Assembly (NCBI RefSeq): GCF_902832845.1
Contig: NZ_CADFDB010000008.1
Coordinates: 186,001-250,000 of the forward strand
Length of the DNA: 64,000 nt
DNA from: Burkholderia metallica
Lineage (GTDB): Bacteria > Pseudomonadota > Gammaproteobacteria > Burkholderiales > Burkholderiaceae
Reading direction: 5' to 3'
A program made the translations under genes and the position numbers. Positions 25,316 through 35,367 of this stretch are shown here, piece after piece (position 1 is the first letter of the stretch; each line of letters opens with the position of its first letter). The notes beneath the pieces are model-generated. The model saw nothing but the letters and a program-made list of their open reading frames with translations, had not been told where the DNA came from and did no database searches.

Positions 25316-25842
25316 GCGGCCTCCCGGGTGGCATGGGCCTGCAGTGCGCGTGCGGCAACGGCAACCCGCAACTGATATGCGACGAACGCGACGAGCTGCG
25401 ACAGCGCGACGATCGCGGGCGTCGTGAGTCCGGCCGACTTCAGTGCGTCGAGATCGGACGGGCGCGCGTCGACGGGGGAGCGCGTCAGCAGGCGCGCATG
25501 CGCAAGGATCGCGCCGATGCGGCGGGGCAATGCGTCGAATGCATCGGCATCTGCCCGTGCGATATCGTCGGGCGTGCCGCCTGCGTCGATCAGTCGTGCC
25601 CGATAAGCATCGGCCAATGCGTGCGCGTTCGACGCGTGTGCGACATAGCGTGCCGCGTGCAGTCGTTCGGCAAGCGAAAGATCGGGCAACGCGGGATCGA
25701 ACAGCGCGGCTTCGCTCAGCCGCGTATGCAGCCGCACCTTGTCGCGCGCACGGCGCAGCGCGGCGACCGCATCGTCGGCGCGCAGGCCGGCGATCGCGTC
25801 GATCGTGTCCGGCGCATCGGCCGGCGTGATGGATTCGGTCAT
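25312..25842 (-). CDS. CMD-domain protein (partner type)
   Basis: This 176-residue all-helical protein of the carboxymuconolactone decarboxylase-like fold resembles the Avi_7170-type CMD proteins (DTIDAIAGLRADDAVAALRRARDKVRLHTRLSEAALF). It contains no cysteines, so unlike its neighbour at 24722-25315 it cannot act as a thiol peroxidase; it may be a structural or substrate-binding partner. The ATG at 25842 is preceded by GGAA. Its stop overlaps the start of the next gene, so the two products are probably made in equal amounts. Confidence 0.8.
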   Translation of the reverse strand: MTESITPADAPDTIDAIAGLRADDAVAALRRARDKVRLHTRLSEAALFDPALPDLSLAERLHAARYVAHASNAHALADAYRARLIDAGGTPDDIARADADAFDALPRRIGAILAHARLLTRSPVDARPSDLDALKSAGLTTPAIVALSQLVAFVAYQLRVAVAARALQAHATREAA

Positions 25843-25886
25843 CTTTCGGATTCCTTTCGTCGTCAATGTGATCGATGGACGCGCGT

Positions 25887-27317
25887 TCACGCGTCGGCGT
25901 CGCGCCATTCGTCGCCTTGCAGCTCGGCGTTCGCATACGCGACGAGCGCGTCGTAGTGACGATCGCGGTCCGCGTCGAACAGCCGGCTCGCAATCCCGCG
26001 CGCGAGTCGCGCGGCGCCCGCGCTGATGGCCGGGATATCGCCGGACAGCTTGCCGTGGCTCAGGCTCGCCGCGTGGTTGAAGCAGTGGATGCGCGTGACG
26101 GCCGCGCATGCGCCGGGCTCGCGTTCCTGGAACGCGAACGCGGGGCCCAGATCGGGCGACTCGGCGAGTTCGTCGAGCCACGTGCCCGGTTCCGGTCGAT
26201 AGCGATCCTTCCAGCGCCGCACCTGCGCGCCGAACGACGCGAATTCCGCGCGGGTCGTCCAGTCCGAATGGAAACCGGTCGCGAAGATCAGGAAGTCGAC
26301 CGTATGGCGGCCGCGCGGCGTCGTCACGTCGAGGCCCCCCGCGTGTTCGGCGAGCGTCTCGATCGGGCTGCCTGCATGAAAATGCGCATGGTCGTGACGC
26401 GACACGCGCAGCACGCTGTCGCGTGGCGGCGGCGTCTGCGACGTCAGCGCGTAGTGCATGAAGCGCCACTTCGTCGCGTCGTCGAGATCGGCATAGCCGT
26501 GCACGAGGCCCGGGCTGCCGATGCCCGTCAGCTTGTTGATGCGCGGAATGTCCGCGCGGCGGAAGAACAGGTCGACGCGTGCGGCGCCGGCTTCGAGCGC
26601 GGTGCCCGCATTGTCGAACGCGGATGCGCCCGCGCCGACCACGCCGACACGCTTGCCCGCGAGCGCCGCGAAATCGATCGGCTCGGACGAATGCGCCCAG
26701 CGCGTGCGCGGCGCGCGTTGCGCGACGGGCGGCACGTACGGGCCGCCGAGGCCGTCGCGGCCGGTCGCGAGTACCACGTGCCGCGCGAGCAGCGTCCGCG
26801 CTTCACCGTTGCCGCGCACGTCGAGCGCGAGCAGGCCGTCGTCGCGCGGACGCAGCGCGACGAGCGTGGTGTCGTTGCGCACCGGCAGGTCGAGCACGCG
26901 CCGGTACCAGCGCAGGTAGTCCATCCATTGCGTGCGCGGAATCTTGTAGAGCGCGTCCCACGCGTCGCGGCCGTGTTGCGCTTCGAACCATGCGCGGAAC
27001 GTCAGCGCGGGCAGCCCGAGCGCGGGCCCGGCGAGCTGCTTCGGCGAGCGCAGCGTGTCCATCCGCGCGAACGTGACCCACGGCCCTTCGTAGCCGGCCG
27101 GCGCGCGGTCGATCACGCACTGGTTGTCGATGCCGAGCAGGCGCAGTTCGGCGGACGCCGCGAGCCCGGCCATGCCGCCGCCGACGATCGCGACGTCGAG
27201 CACGCGCGTGCCGTCGGCTTCGCGCGGCGGCACCCATGACGGCGCGGGCAGGTCGAGCCAGCGCAGGTCTTGCGCGAGGCGCGCTTCGAGTGCATTCAAT
27301 GCGGCGGGCGTCGTCAT
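25887..27317 (-). CDS. flavin-dependent monooxygenase-like NAD(P)-binding protein
   Basis: This 476-residue flavoprotein has two dinucleotide-binding motifs: FAD at about residue 43 (VAIVGGGMAGLAASAEL) and NADPH at about residue 230 (VGVVGAGASAFDNAG). DFLIFATGFHSDW near residue 345 is the usual ATG motif of flavin monooxygenases. Related proteins do N- or S-oxidation or Baeyer-Villiger reactions. It is sandwiched between a LysR gene (overlapping ATGA at 27314-27317) and two CMD genes, and lies opposite an ABC importer. It probably oxidises the compound that the importer brings in; the compound is unknown. Confidence 0.85.
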   Translation of the reverse strand: MTTPAALNALEARLAQDLRWLDLPAPSWVPPREADGTRVLDVAIVGGGMAGLAASAELRLLGIDNQCVIDRAPAGYEGPWVTFARMDTLRSPKQLAGPALGLPALTFRAWFEAQHGRDAWDALYKIPRTQWMDYLRWYRRVLDLPVRNDTTLVALRPRDDGLLALDVRGNGEARTLLARHVVLATGRDGLGGPYVPPVAQRAPRTRWAHSSEPIDFAALAGKRVGVVGAGASAFDNAGTALEAGAARVDLFFRRADIPRINKLTGIGSPGLVHGYADLDDATKWRFMHYALTSQTPPPRDSVLRVSRHDHAHFHAGSPIETLAEHAGGLDVTTPRGRHTVDFLIFATGFHSDWTTRAEFASFGAQVRRWKDRYRPEPGTWLDELAESPDLGPAFAFQEREPGACAAVTRIHCFNHAASLSHGKLSGDIPAISAGAARLARGIASRLFDADRDRHYDALVAYANAELQGDEWRDADA

Positions 27318-28330
27318 GCGGCCTCCGCGCGCGTACGGCGTGCACGCGTCGCGCGGGCGGCACCGCGCGGCGTACGTTCGGTGCGCAGCCGGTCGCCGCG
27401 CAGCAGTGCGTCGTGCGCGGCAGCGTCGTGAAAGACCACGTCGTCGAGCAACGTGCGCGTCGTCCGGTGCAACGCATCGAGCAGCGCATCGACGGCCGCC
27501 GTGCGCGCCTTGCCGGCCGGCGTCGCGACGCCGAACGCGAACGGAATGTCGACATCGAGCGGGCGCGCGACCACCCCGTCCACCGGCAGCGCGACGCCCG
27601 TCGCCGGATCGACGATGCCGATGCCGATGCCCGCGCGTGCGGCCATCACCGCATTCAGCGACGCATTGGTTTCGATGAACACGCGGGCATCGACGCGCGC
27701 GGCCGCGAACGCCGCGTCGATCCGCTGGCGCAGCCGGTGCCGGTTCGCGACCGTCACGATGCGGCGGCGCGCGAGATCGCGCAGCGCGATGCGCGGCTGC
27801 GCCGCGAGCGGGTCGCCGGCGGGCAGCACGGCGACGCACGGCGTTTGCGCGATCCAGTGCACGTCGAGCCCCGCATGCGCCATCGGCAGCGTGACGACGC
27901 CGACATCGGCCGTGCCGGCCAGCACTTCGTGCACGACGTGCTCGGCCGATTCGCTGCGCAACTGGTAATGCGGCGCGTGGGCGCCGTCGGGCAGTGCGGC
28001 GAGCGCGGCCGGCACGAGCGTGGCCGCGAGCGAAGGCGTCGCCGCGATGCGCACGGGTTCGGCCGTGTCGTCGCCGAGCGCCCGGGCGCGTGCCTCGATC
28101 GCGCGCAGGCCGACCAGCGAGCGTTCGACTTCCTCGTAGAGCAGGAACGCGCGCCGCGTCGGCGTGACGCGCGGGCCGTGCCGGTCGAACAGCGCGTAGC
28201 CGAGATCGGCTTCGAGCTCCTGGATCTGTCGCGTGACGGCCGGCTGCGAGCGGCCGAGCAGTTCGCCCGCGCCGGTCACGCTGCCGGCCGACATGACCGC
28301 GGAAAAGGCTTCGAGTTGATGCAGCTCCAT
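27314..28330 (-). CDS. LysR-family regulator, first gene of a monooxygenase operon
   Basis: This 338-residue protein has a LysR helix-turn-helix at residues 1-60 (MELHQLEAFSAVMSAGSVTGAGELLGRSQPAVTRQIQELE) and a periplasmic-binding-like effector domain. The last 30 residues form an unusual Arg/Ala-rich tail (GAARATRARRTRAEAA). Unlike most LysR genes, it is the promoter-proximal gene of the operon it presumably controls, with its stop overlapping the monooxygenase start. It is divergent from an ABC importer, so it may control both directions. Confidence 0.88.
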   Translation of the reverse strand: MELHQLEAFSAVMSAGSVTGAGELLGRSQPAVTRQIQELEADLGYALFDRHGPRVTPTRRAFLLYEEVERSLVGLRAIEARARALGDDTAEPVRIAATPSLAATLVPAALAALPDGAHAPHYQLRSESAEHVVHEVLAGTADVGVVTLPMAHAGLDVHWIAQTPCVAVLPAGDPLAAQPRIALRDLARRRIVTVANRHRLRQRIDAAFAAARVDARVFIETNASLNAVMAARAGIGIGIVDPATGVALPVDGVVARPLDVDIPFAFGVATPAGKARTAAVDALLDALHRTTRTLLDDVVFHDAAAHDALLRGDRLRTERTPRGAARATRARRTRAEAA

Positions 28331-28684
28331 GACGCGTTCCGATGATGCGATTTGCGCATTGTAGGAGCGCGAGCATGCGCGATTCATATAATGATTTTTG
28401 CTATCGACAGCGCGAATCCTGCGAACGGCACGCGCGTCGCGAGCGCCGGTCCCGCGCGAGCGTGCGTCGGTTGCGACCGATGACATGAACGAAACGCCAA
28501 TCGAATCAATGCGATGCGACGCGCGCCGCTGCATCGCGCGACGCGGGTGGGCGCAGCGCCGTTCGCGGGACTCGTCCGCTTCGCGCCGCGCGCGATATCG
28601 ATATGCGCAAAACTTCGTTGGATCGTCCTGAACCGGATGGTTACATGCCCTCACTCTTTTCGACTGACTGAAGCTGGGGGACGC
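28331..28684. other. 354-bp divergent control region between lysR and ABC importer
   Basis: It contains the LysR-type box at 28345-28359 and a perfect TATAAT at 28387-28392 that could serve as a -10 for the rightward ABC operon, although I see no good -35 at the right distance. The rest is GC-rich without an open frame that has a ribosome site. A GGGGG run precedes the ATG at 28685. Confidence 0.4.
28345..28359. promoter_or_regulatory. LysR-type box
   Basis: ATGCG and CGCAT flank five bases. The outer TGC...GCA gives the T-N11-A layout recognised by LysR proteins, 15 bp from the lysR start codon. Confidence 0.5.
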
Positions 28685-29878
28685 ATGAACGTTTCGGGGA
28701 ACGACGCACGCGGCGCATGGCGGCGCGTGCTGGGCACGGTGGCGGCGCTCGCGGCCGCATGGGGCTTGTCGACGGGCGGCGCGCTCGCGGCCGGCGTGTC
28801 GGGCGAGCCGGTGGTGATCGGCGTGAGCGGGCCGCTCACGGGCCAGGACGCGCAGTACGGCGAACAATGGAAACGCGGCTTCGATCTCGCACTCGACGAG
28901 ATCAACGGCAGCGGCGGCATTCACGGCCGGCCGCTCGCGATCGACTTCCAGGACAGCCGCAGCGACCCGCGTCAGGCGGTGGCGATCGCGCAGAAGTTCG
29001 TCGCCGATCCGCGCATCGCGATCGAGCTGGGCGACTTCTCCAGCGCGACGTCGATGGCCGCGTCGCCGATCTACCAGCGCGGGCAACTGATCCAGTTCGG
29101 CTTCACGAACTCGCATCCGGACTTCACGAAGGGCGGCGACTACCTGTGGAGCACCGCGCTCAGCCAGGCCGAGGAACAGCCGCTGCTCGCGCGCTACGCG
29201 GTGAAGGAACTCGGCTTCAAGCGGATCGCGGTGCTGTACCTGAACACCGACTGGGGCCGCACCAGCAAGGACATCTTCGCGAAGGCGGTGACGGGGCTCG
29301 GCGCACAGGTCGTCGCGGCCGAAGGCTATCAGCCGACCGAAAAGGACTTCCGTTCGACGCTCGTACGGATCGGTGCAGCGAAGCCCGACTCGATCGTGCT
29401 GATCTCGTACTACGCGGACGGCGCGCAGATCGTGCGCCAGGCGCGCACGTCGGGCGTCACGCTGCCGATCGCGGCGGTCGGCTCCGTGTATTCGCCGAAA
29501 TTCCTCGAACTGGGCGGCGCGGCCGTCGACGGCGTCTATACGGAATCGAACTTCTTCCCGGCCGAGCCGCGCCCCGAGGTGCAGGCGTTCGTGCAGCGCT
29601 ATCGCGCGAAATTCCATGCCGATCCCGATTCGTTCGTCGCCCGCGCGTACGACGCGCTGATCCTGTCGGCCGAGGTGCTGCGCCGCTACGGCACCACGCG
29701 CCAGGCCGCGCACGATGGCTTCGCGAAGATCGCCGACGTGCCGAGCGTGATCTTCGGCAAGGTGCGCTTCGACCCGCAGACGCGCCGCGTCGCGGGCGCG
29801 CGCACCGTGTATCTCGTCGTGAAGCAGGGGCAGTGGGCGCTGTGGGACGGCGCGAAGCCGCAGCTCGCGGCGCGCTGA
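28685..29878 (+). CDS. ABC transporter substrate-binding protein (branched-chain amino acid/amide type)
   Basis: This 397-residue exported protein has an N-terminal signal peptide (Arg-containing start, then hydrophobic segment, cut near ALAAG, about residue 36) and a periplasmic-binding fold type I ([42 protein letters not shown]) of the LivJ/FmdD-like HAAT family. It binds the ligand and delivers it to the fused permease encoded next. It starts the operon with the permease and two ATPases. The ligand is unknown; neighbouring oxidative genes suggest a carbon- or nitrogen-source amide or aromatic compound rather than leucine. Confidence 0.9.
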   Translation: MNVSGNDARGAWRRVLGTVAALAAAWGLSTGGALAAGVSGEPVVIGVSGPLTGQDAQYGEQWKRGFDLALDEINGSGGIHGRPLAIDFQDSRSDPRQAVAIAQKFVADPRIAIELGDFSSATSMAASPIYQRGQLIQFGFTNSHPDFTKGGDYLWSTALSQAEEQPLLARYAVKELGFKRIAVLYLNTDWGRTSKDIFAKAVTGLGAQVVAAEGYQPTEKDFRSTLVRIGAAKPDSIVLISYYADGAQIVRQARTSGVTLPIAAVGSVYSPKFLELGGAAVDGVYTESNFFPAEPRPEVQAFVQRYRAKFHADPDSFVARAYDALILSAEVLRRYGTTRQAAHDGFAKIADVPSVIFGKVRFDPQTRRVAGARTVYLVVKQGQWALWDGAKPQLAAR

Positions 29879-29912
29879 ACCTGAACCGAATGCACGCAAC
29901 GGACGCATCGTG

Positions 29913-31724
29913 ATGGCTTCCTGGCTCGACTACACGCTCAACGGCCTCATCGTCGGCAACATCTACGCGCTGCTCGCGGTCGGGCTCGCGCTGATCTTCG
30001 GCGTGTCGCACCTGATCAACTTCGCGCACGGCTCGGTCTACATGGTCGGCGCGTTCATCGGCTGGCTGTGCCTGACGCGCTTCGGGCTGCCGCTGCCGGT
30101 CGCGCTCGCGGCGGTCGTCGTCGGCTGCGGCGCGCTCGGCGTCGCGATCGAGCGGATCGGGTTGCGGCCGCTGCGCCACGCGGCACGCATCGCGCCGCTG
30201 CTCGCGACGATCGGCATCAGCTTCATCCTCGACCAGCTCGCGCAGCTCGCGTTCGGCGCGGACCCGCGCGCGGTGCCGACGCCGCTGCCCGACTGGCATC
30301 TGCGGATCGCCGGCGCGACGCTCGGCTCGCTCGACCTGCTGATCGCGGGCATCGGCATCGCGGCGGCCGCGCTGCTGTACGGCTTCCTGCGCTTCACGCG
30401 GCTCGGCTGGGCCGTGCGCGCGACCGCGCAGGATCGCGACGCGGCGCTGCAGATGGGCGTCGACGTCGACCGCGTGAACCAGACCGTGTTCGCGATCGCG
30501 TGCGCGCTCGGCGGCGTGAGCGGGCTGCTGGTCGGCATGTACTACAACAGCATCGATCCGGCGATGGGCTTCCAGGCGACGCTGAAGGGCGTGGTCGCGC
30601 TGCTGATCGGCGGGCTCGGCAACGTGCCGGGCGCGATCGCCGGCAGCCTGCTGCTCGGTCTCGTCGAAAGCTACGGCGTCGCGCTGTTCGGCACCAGCTA
30701 TCGCGACCTGTTCGCGTTCGGACTGCTGATCGTGTTTCTCGTCTGGCGGCCGAACGGGTTGTTCAGCGCGAACCGCGCGTTGCCGCCCGAGCCGATGACG
30801 GGTACCTTCCTCGCGGCCGCGAAGGCCGTGCGCGTGCCGCGCCCGCTGCTCGTCGGGCTGATCGCGCTGGCGGCAGTGCTGCCGTGGCTCGGTGCGTCGC
30901 CGTACGTGCTGCAGACGCTGACCAACGCGTGGCTGTACGGGCTGCTCGCGCTGAGCCTCACGCTCGTCGCGGGCACGGTCGGGCAGATCTCGCTCGGCCA
31001 TGCCGCGCTGCTCGTGATCGGCGCGTATGCGTCGGCGCTGCTGTCGTCGGATCTCGGCTGGTCGCCGGCCGTGACGATTCCGTGCGCGGGCGCGATCACC
31101 GCCGTGCTCGGCACGCTGCTCGTCTATCCGGCGTTCCGGCTGCGCGGGCACTACGTGTCGATCGCGACGCTCGGCATCGGCGAAGTGGTGAGCCTCGTGA
31201 TCCTGAACTGGGACGGCCTGACGCGCGGCCCGCTCGGCATCACCGGCATCGCGCCGCTGCCGTGGGCGACCACCGCACGTGCCGCGTATTGGTTCACGTT
31301 CGCGGTGCTCGTCGTATTCGCGCTCGTGCAGGTCCGGCTGCTGCGCTCGCATCTCGGCCGCACGCTGCGCGCGGTGCGCGAGGACGACGTCGCCGCGCGC
31401 GCGCACGGCATCGCGCCGAACCGCTACAAGGCGATCGCGTTCGCGGTGGGTGGCGTCGCGGCCGGCGTGAGCGGCGGCATTGCCGCGCATCTGTACAGCT
31501 ACATCAATCACCAGACCTTCGACTCGCAGGTGTCGATCCTCGCGCTGACGATGGTGATCCTCGGCGGGCTCGGCAACGTGCTCGGCGGCATCGCAGGCGC
31601 GATCGCGCTGATCGGGCTGCCCGAACTGTTCCGCTGGGCGGCCGACTACCGGATGCTGATCTATGGCCTCGTGCTGTTGCTGCTCGTCCGGTTCCGGCCG
31701 CAAGGCCTGCTCGGCACGGTGTGA
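29913..31724 (+). CDS. fused LivH-LivM-type ABC permease
   Basis: This 603-residue membrane protein combines two permeases that are usually separate. Residues 1-290 are LivH-like ([33 protein letters not shown] ... [14 protein letters not shown]) and residues 300-603 are LivM-like ([37 protein letters not shown] ... [11 protein letters not shown]). About 16 or more membrane segments are expected. A GTG at 29910 directly precedes the ATG at 29913. The single chain would replace the usual heterodimer, working with the two ATPases that follow. Confidence 0.9.
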   Translation: MASWLDYTLNGLIVGNIYALLAVGLALIFGVSHLINFAHGSVYMVGAFIGWLCLTRFGLPLPVALAAVVVGCGALGVAIERIGLRPLRHAARIAPLLATIGISFILDQLAQLAFGADPRAVPTPLPDWHLRIAGATLGSLDLLIAGIGIAAAALLYGFLRFTRLGWAVRATAQDRDAALQMGVDVDRVNQTVFAIACALGGVSGLLVGMYYNSIDPAMGFQATLKGVVALLIGGLGNVPGAIAGSLLLGLVESYGVALFGTSYRDLFAFGLLIVFLVWRPNGLFSANRALPPEPMTGTFLAAAKAVRVPRPLLVGLIALAAVLPWLGASPYVLQTLTNAWLYGLLALSLTLVAGTVGQISLGHAALLVIGAYASALLSSDLGWSPAVTIPCAGAITAVLGTLLVYPAFRLRGHYVSIATLGIGEVVSLVILNWDGLTRGPLGITGIAPLPWATTARAAYWFTFAVLVVFALVQVRLLRSHLGRTLRAVREDDVAARAHGIAPNRYKAIAFAVGGVAAGVSGGIAAHLYSYINHQTFDSQVSILALTMVILGGLGNVLGGIAGAIALIGLPELFRWAADYRMLIYGLVLLLLVRFRPQGLLGTV

Positions 31725-31735
31725 GGAGACACGCG

Positions 31736-32593
31736 ATGACGACCCTTCGACCCTTGCTCGACGTGCAGGGCCTGACGCGCCGGTTCGACGGCGTGACCGC
31801 GCTCGACGGCGCGAGCCTGACGCTCGCCGACGGCGAGCTGCTGAGCGTGATCGGACCGAACGGCGCGGGCAAGTCGACGCTGTTCAACCTGATCGCGGGC
31901 GCCGACCGGCCCGATGCCGGCCGCGTGACGTTCGACGGCCGCGACATCACGGGCACCGCGCCTGAGCGGCTCGCGGCGCTCGGCCTCGCGCGCACGTTCC
32001 AGCATGGCCGCGTGTTCGGCAACCTGAGCGTGCTCGACAACGTGCTGATCGGCGCGCATGCGCGGCTGCGCGCGGCGCGGCCGGGCTGGCCCGTGCTCGG
32101 CGCGGCCGCCGAGGTGCTGCGCGCGCTCGTGCGGCCCGCGGCGGTGCGGCGCGAGGAAGCTGCACTGCGCGACGAGGCGCGCGCGATCGTCGCCGGGTTC
32201 GGCGAACGGCTCACGCCGCGCATCGATCACCCGGCGCACAGCCTGTCGTATGCGAACCGGCGGCGTGTGGAGATCGGCCGCGCGCTCGCGCTGCACCCGC
32301 GCCTGCTGCTGCTCGACGAACCGACGGCCGGGATGAACGAGACGGAGACGGCCGAGATGCTGCAACTGATCCAGTCGCTGAAGGCGCGCGGCCTGACGAT
32401 TTTGCTGATCGAGCACAAGCTCGAACTCGTGATGCGCGTGTCCGACCGCGTGATGGTGCTCGACAACGGCGTGAAGATCGCCGAAGGCGCGCCGCGCGAC
32501 GTGAGGCACGATCCGCGCGTGATCGAGGCGTACCTCGGCCGTCGCCATGCGGGCGGCGCGCCGGCCGAGCGCGCGGCGCAGGCGGCCGCATGA
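31736..32593 (+). CDS. LivG-type ABC ATPase
   Basis: This 285-residue ATPase has Walker A GPNGAGKST, Walker B LLLLDEPTAGMN with catalytic Glu, and switch His in LLIEHKLELV. The signature region reads LSYANRRRVEIGRAL instead of the common LSYGQQRRLEIARAL, so the signature glycine is replaced by Ala, which may weaken ATP sandwiching at one site. GAGGAGA provides a ribosome site. It overlaps the next ATPase gene by four bases. Confidence 0.9.
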   Translation: MTTLRPLLDVQGLTRRFDGVTALDGASLTLADGELLSVIGPNGAGKSTLFNLIAGADRPDAGRVTFDGRDITGTAPERLAALGLARTFQHGRVFGNLSVLDNVLIGAHARLRAARPGWPVLGAAAEVLRALVRPAAVRREEAALRDEARAIVAGFGERLTPRIDHPAHSLSYANRRRVEIGRALALHPRLLLLDEPTAGMNETETAEMLQLIQSLKARGLTILLIEHKLELVMRVSDRVMVLDNGVKIAEGAPRDVRHDPRVIEAYLGRRHAGGAPAERAAQAAA

Positions 32594-33372
32594 GCGCACC
32601 GACTTCCGGACCCGACACGACCACGACCATCACCACGACCATGACCGATGCGCTGCTGAAACTCGAACACCTCGACACGTTCTACGGGCCGGTGCAGGTG
32701 CATTTCGACGTGAACGTCGAAGTCGGCCGCGGACAGATCGTCAGCCTGCTCGGCGGCAACGCGAGCGGCAAGTCGACGACGATGAAGCTGATTCTCGGCT
32801 TGATGCGGCCGCGCCGCGGCGTCGTGCGCTTCGATGGCCACGACGTGACGACGCTCGCGACACCGCAGCGCGTGCGGCGCGGGATAGCGGCCGTGCCCGA
32901 GGCGCGGCGGCTGTTCGGCGACATGAGCGTGCGCGAAAATCTGCTGATGGGCGCGTACACGCGCGGCGACCGCGCGGCGGTGGCGGAAGACTATGAGCGC
33001 GTGCTCGACCTGTTTCCTCGGGTACGCGAGCGGCTGACGCAGCGGGCGGGCACGCTGTCGGGCGGCGAGCAGCAGATGCTTGCGATGGCGCGGGCGCTGA
33101 TGGCGCGACCGAAGCTGATCTGCATGGACGAACCGACGATGGGGCTGTCGCCGCTCTACGTCGACAAGGTGCTGGCGTTGATCGATACGATCAACCGGCA
33201 GGGCGTGACCGTGTTCATGGTCGAGCAGAACGCGAGCCTCGCGCTGGAGATCGCGCATTACGGGTACGTGCTGCAGACGGGGCGCGTCGTGCTCGAAGGG
33301 CCCGCGACCGCGCTGCTCGACGACGAGCGCGTGCGCGATGCGTATCTGGGCGGAGAGGCGGTGGCGGTATAG
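32590..33372 (+). CDS. LivF-type ABC ATPase
   Basis: This 260-residue ATPase has Walker A GGNASGKST, signature LSGGEQQMLAMARAL, Walker B LICMDEPTMGLSP and MVEQNASLALEIA. It is the partner of the LivG-type protein. The overlapping ATG at 32590 is used; it adds an odd Thr-rich N-terminal tail (TTTTITTT), and the ATG at 32641 is an alternative that begins the conserved domain. It is last in the importer operon, with no terminator hairpin seen directly downstream. Confidence 0.9.
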   Translation: MSAPTSGPDTTTTITTTMTDALLKLEHLDTFYGPVQVHFDVNVEVGRGQIVSLLGGNASGKSTTMKLILGLMRPRRGVVRFDGHDVTTLATPQRVRRGIAAVPEARRLFGDMSVRENLLMGAYTRGDRAAVAEDYERVLDLFPRVRERLTQRAGTLSGGEQQMLAMARALMARPKLICMDEPTMGLSPLYVDKVLALIDTINRQGVTVFMVEQNASLALEIAHYGYVLQTGRVVLEGPATALLDDERVRDAYLGGEAVAV

Positions 33373-33459
33373 CGGGCGTGGCGAAAAATTGGCATGCACG
33401 CCTGATTGTCGGGTAGATTGACGTTCGGTCGCCATGACCGCCACCGGGAGCGCCGCACC

Positions 33460-33906
33460 ATGTTGACGTATTCCATTCAGAAAGTCGGCTACGATTTCAA
33501 GCAGCTCGATCCGCAGGGAGAGACGGACTACGCGTCGTTTACCCGTGCGTTCGACGCATTCCCGTGGGCCGCGCAGCATGCCGAATGGAACGACACGCAG
33601 GACGGCCCGTTGCCGGCGCTCGTGCTGCAGCAGGCCGACGATCAGCGCGAGCTGTGGGTGACCGCGCTGAGCGACGCGCACGCGGGCGGCTTTCAGCTGA
33701 ACGCGGTGTCGATGCGGATGAAGAAGGGGCTGTTCGGGATCGGCAAGGGGAAGCTGGAGCAGCATGTCGACACGATCGACGTCGACGCGCGCGCGGACGT
33801 CGATACGCTGTGCCGGCTGTTCTGCGATCGTCGGTACGACGAGCTGGACCGGCGGGTGGCGACGCATGCGCAGCGCAATCGTTTCGACGACGACCGTGAC
33901 GACTGA
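33460..33906 (+). CDS. conserved-looking hypothetical protein (148 aa)
   Basis: This is a soluble acidic protein of 148 residues with no signal peptide, cysteine cluster or recognised motif. A ribosome site (GGGAG) stands before the ATG at 33460. The N-terminus MLTYSIQKVGYDFKQLDPQGETDYASF and the central RELWVTALSDAHAGGFQLNA look like an alpha/beta fold, and the C-terminus is highly charged. It is separate from the ABC operon (88 bp gap) and convergent with the sensor kinase gene. I do not recognise a family. Confidence 0.7.
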   Translation: MLTYSIQKVGYDFKQLDPQGETDYASFTRAFDAFPWAAQHAEWNDTQDGPLPALVLQQADDQRELWVTALSDAHAGGFQLNAVSMRMKKGLFGIGKGKLEQHVDTIDVDARADVDTLCRLFCDRRYDELDRRVATHAQRNRFDDDRDD

Positions 33907-33945
33907 GTGTTTGCCGCGCCGCGCGCGCCGACGCTCACGGTCGGC

Positions 33946-35367
33946 TCACGCGTTCCCGGCATCGCGCTGCGCCGCGCGCGGAAACGTCAGCACCACTGAA
34001 AACCCGCCCGCGTCGGGAAACGCGAACCCCACGCGCCCGCCATGCGCCTTCATCACTTCCTGCACGATCGCGAGCCCGAGGCCCGACCCGGTGCGCCGTT
34101 CGCTGCCGTCCGGCGCGATCCGCACGAACGGCTGCAGCGCGGCATCCCAGTGCTCGCGCGCAATCCCGCGGCCGTTGTCGGTGACGGTCAGCGTGACCGC
34201 GCCGTCGGCGTGATGCGCGGTGGCGACCGACACGACGATGTCGTCCGCATGCCCGTGCAGCAGCGCGTTGTGCAGCACGTTCGACAGCGCTTCCTGCAGG
34301 CTGATCGCATCGCCGTCGATCCACGCATGCGGCGCGTCGCTCGCGAATGCCACGGCGACATCGCGCTCGCCGGCGAGCGGAATCGTGCGGCCGAGCACCT
34401 CCTTCGCGAGCGCGACGAGTTCGACCGGTTGCAGCGGGACGGCCTCGGTCCGATGAATCACCATCGCATGATTGAGCAACTGGCCGGTGAGCCGCCCGAC
34501 GTCCGAACTGGTCGCGCGCAGCGCGTCGAGCCGTGCCGCGTGGCGGGCGGGATCGGCTTCGCCGTCGAGCAGCTCGATCTGCGCGTCGAGCCGCGCGAGC
34601 GGCGTGCGCATCTGGTGCGCGGCGTCGGCGATGAAGCGCTGCATCGCGTTGATCCGCTCGGCGAGGCGGTGCATCAGCCCGTTGATCGACCCGATGATCG
34701 CGTCGATCTCGCTCGGCGTGTCGACGGCCACCGGCCGCAGGTCGGCCGGGTCGCGCGCGGCGATGATCGCGCCGATCTGCGCGAGCGGGCGCAGGCCGCG
34801 CCGGATCGCGAGGCCGCTCGCGCCGATCGCGAGCACGCTCATCAGCAGGATCAGCGTCCACACCTTGAAACTCATGTCGTTCGTGAGCTGCTGGCGCGCA
34901 TTCGTGGTCTGCGCAACGGTGACGAGCGCCCAGCCCGGCGTGCTCTCCTCGGGCATGTAGCGCGCGATGGTCGCGGTGCGGACCCGGTGCCCCTGGTACA
35001 GGCCGGTCGCGAACGCGGGCCCCTGTTTCGCGGCGGCGAGCGTCACGGGGCTCGCGAGATCGTGGTAGCCGGCCACGACGATGCCGCGCGAGTCGACGAC
35101 CTTGTAGTAGACGAGGTCGTAGCGCGACAGCGTCGACAGCGCGGCCACCGGCGGATTCAGCGCGAGCACGCCGCCTTGCACGTAGAGGTTTTCCGCGACC
35201 TGGATCGATGCGCCGGCGAGCAGCTGGTCGTACGCGCGTTCGGCGGCGACCCCCGCGTAGTAGCGCGCGATCGCGGCGAGCGCGAGCGCGCCGGTCGCGA
35301 CGACGAGCGCGATGAAGAGCAGCGTGCGCCCGAACAGCGTCTTCGGAAACCAGTCAGTGCGCGGCAA
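33946..35367 (-). CDS. TctE-type sensor histidine kinase
   Basis: This 473-residue protein has an N-terminal membrane helix (about 10-35), a periplasmic TctE-like sensor domain (about 36-165), a second membrane helix (about 172-192), HAMP, a His box (DAAHQMRTPLARLDAQI) and an ATPase with N box (LSNVLHNALLHG) and G boxes (DNGRGIA, GSGLGLAIV). It starts with TTG at 35367, overlapping the response regulator gene by 14 bases. TctDE systems usually control tricarboxylate uptake. No TctABC genes are here, so the neighbouring orphan binding protein or ACS transporter may be the target (inference). Confidence 0.9.
   Translation of the reverse strand: MPRTDWFPKTLFGRTLLFIALVVATGALALAAIARYYAGVAAERAYDQLLAGASIQVAENLYVQGGVLALNPPVAALSTLSRYDLVYYKVVDSRGIVVAGYHDLASPVTLAAAKQGPAFATGLYQGHRVRTATIARYMPEESTPGWALVTVAQTTNARQQLTNDMSFKVWTLILLMSVLAIGASGLAIRRGLRPLAQIGAIIAARDPADLRPVAVDTPSEIDAIIGSINGLMHRLAERINAMQRFIADAAHQMRTPLARLDAQIELLDGEADPARHAARLDALRATSSDVGRLTGQLLNHAMVIHRTEAVPLQPVELVALAKEVLGRTIPLAGERDVAVAFASDAPHAWIDGDAISLQEALSNVLHNALLHGHADDIVVSVATAHHADGAVTLTVTDNGRGIAREHWDAALQPFVRIAPDGSERRTGSGLGLAIVQEVMKAHGGRVGFAFPDAGGFSVVLTFPRAAQRDAGNA

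Noticed and set aside
29457-31703. 748-codon minus-strand frame opposite the ABC permease
   Set aside because: Same reason; the permease has clear membrane segments and family motifs on the plus strand.
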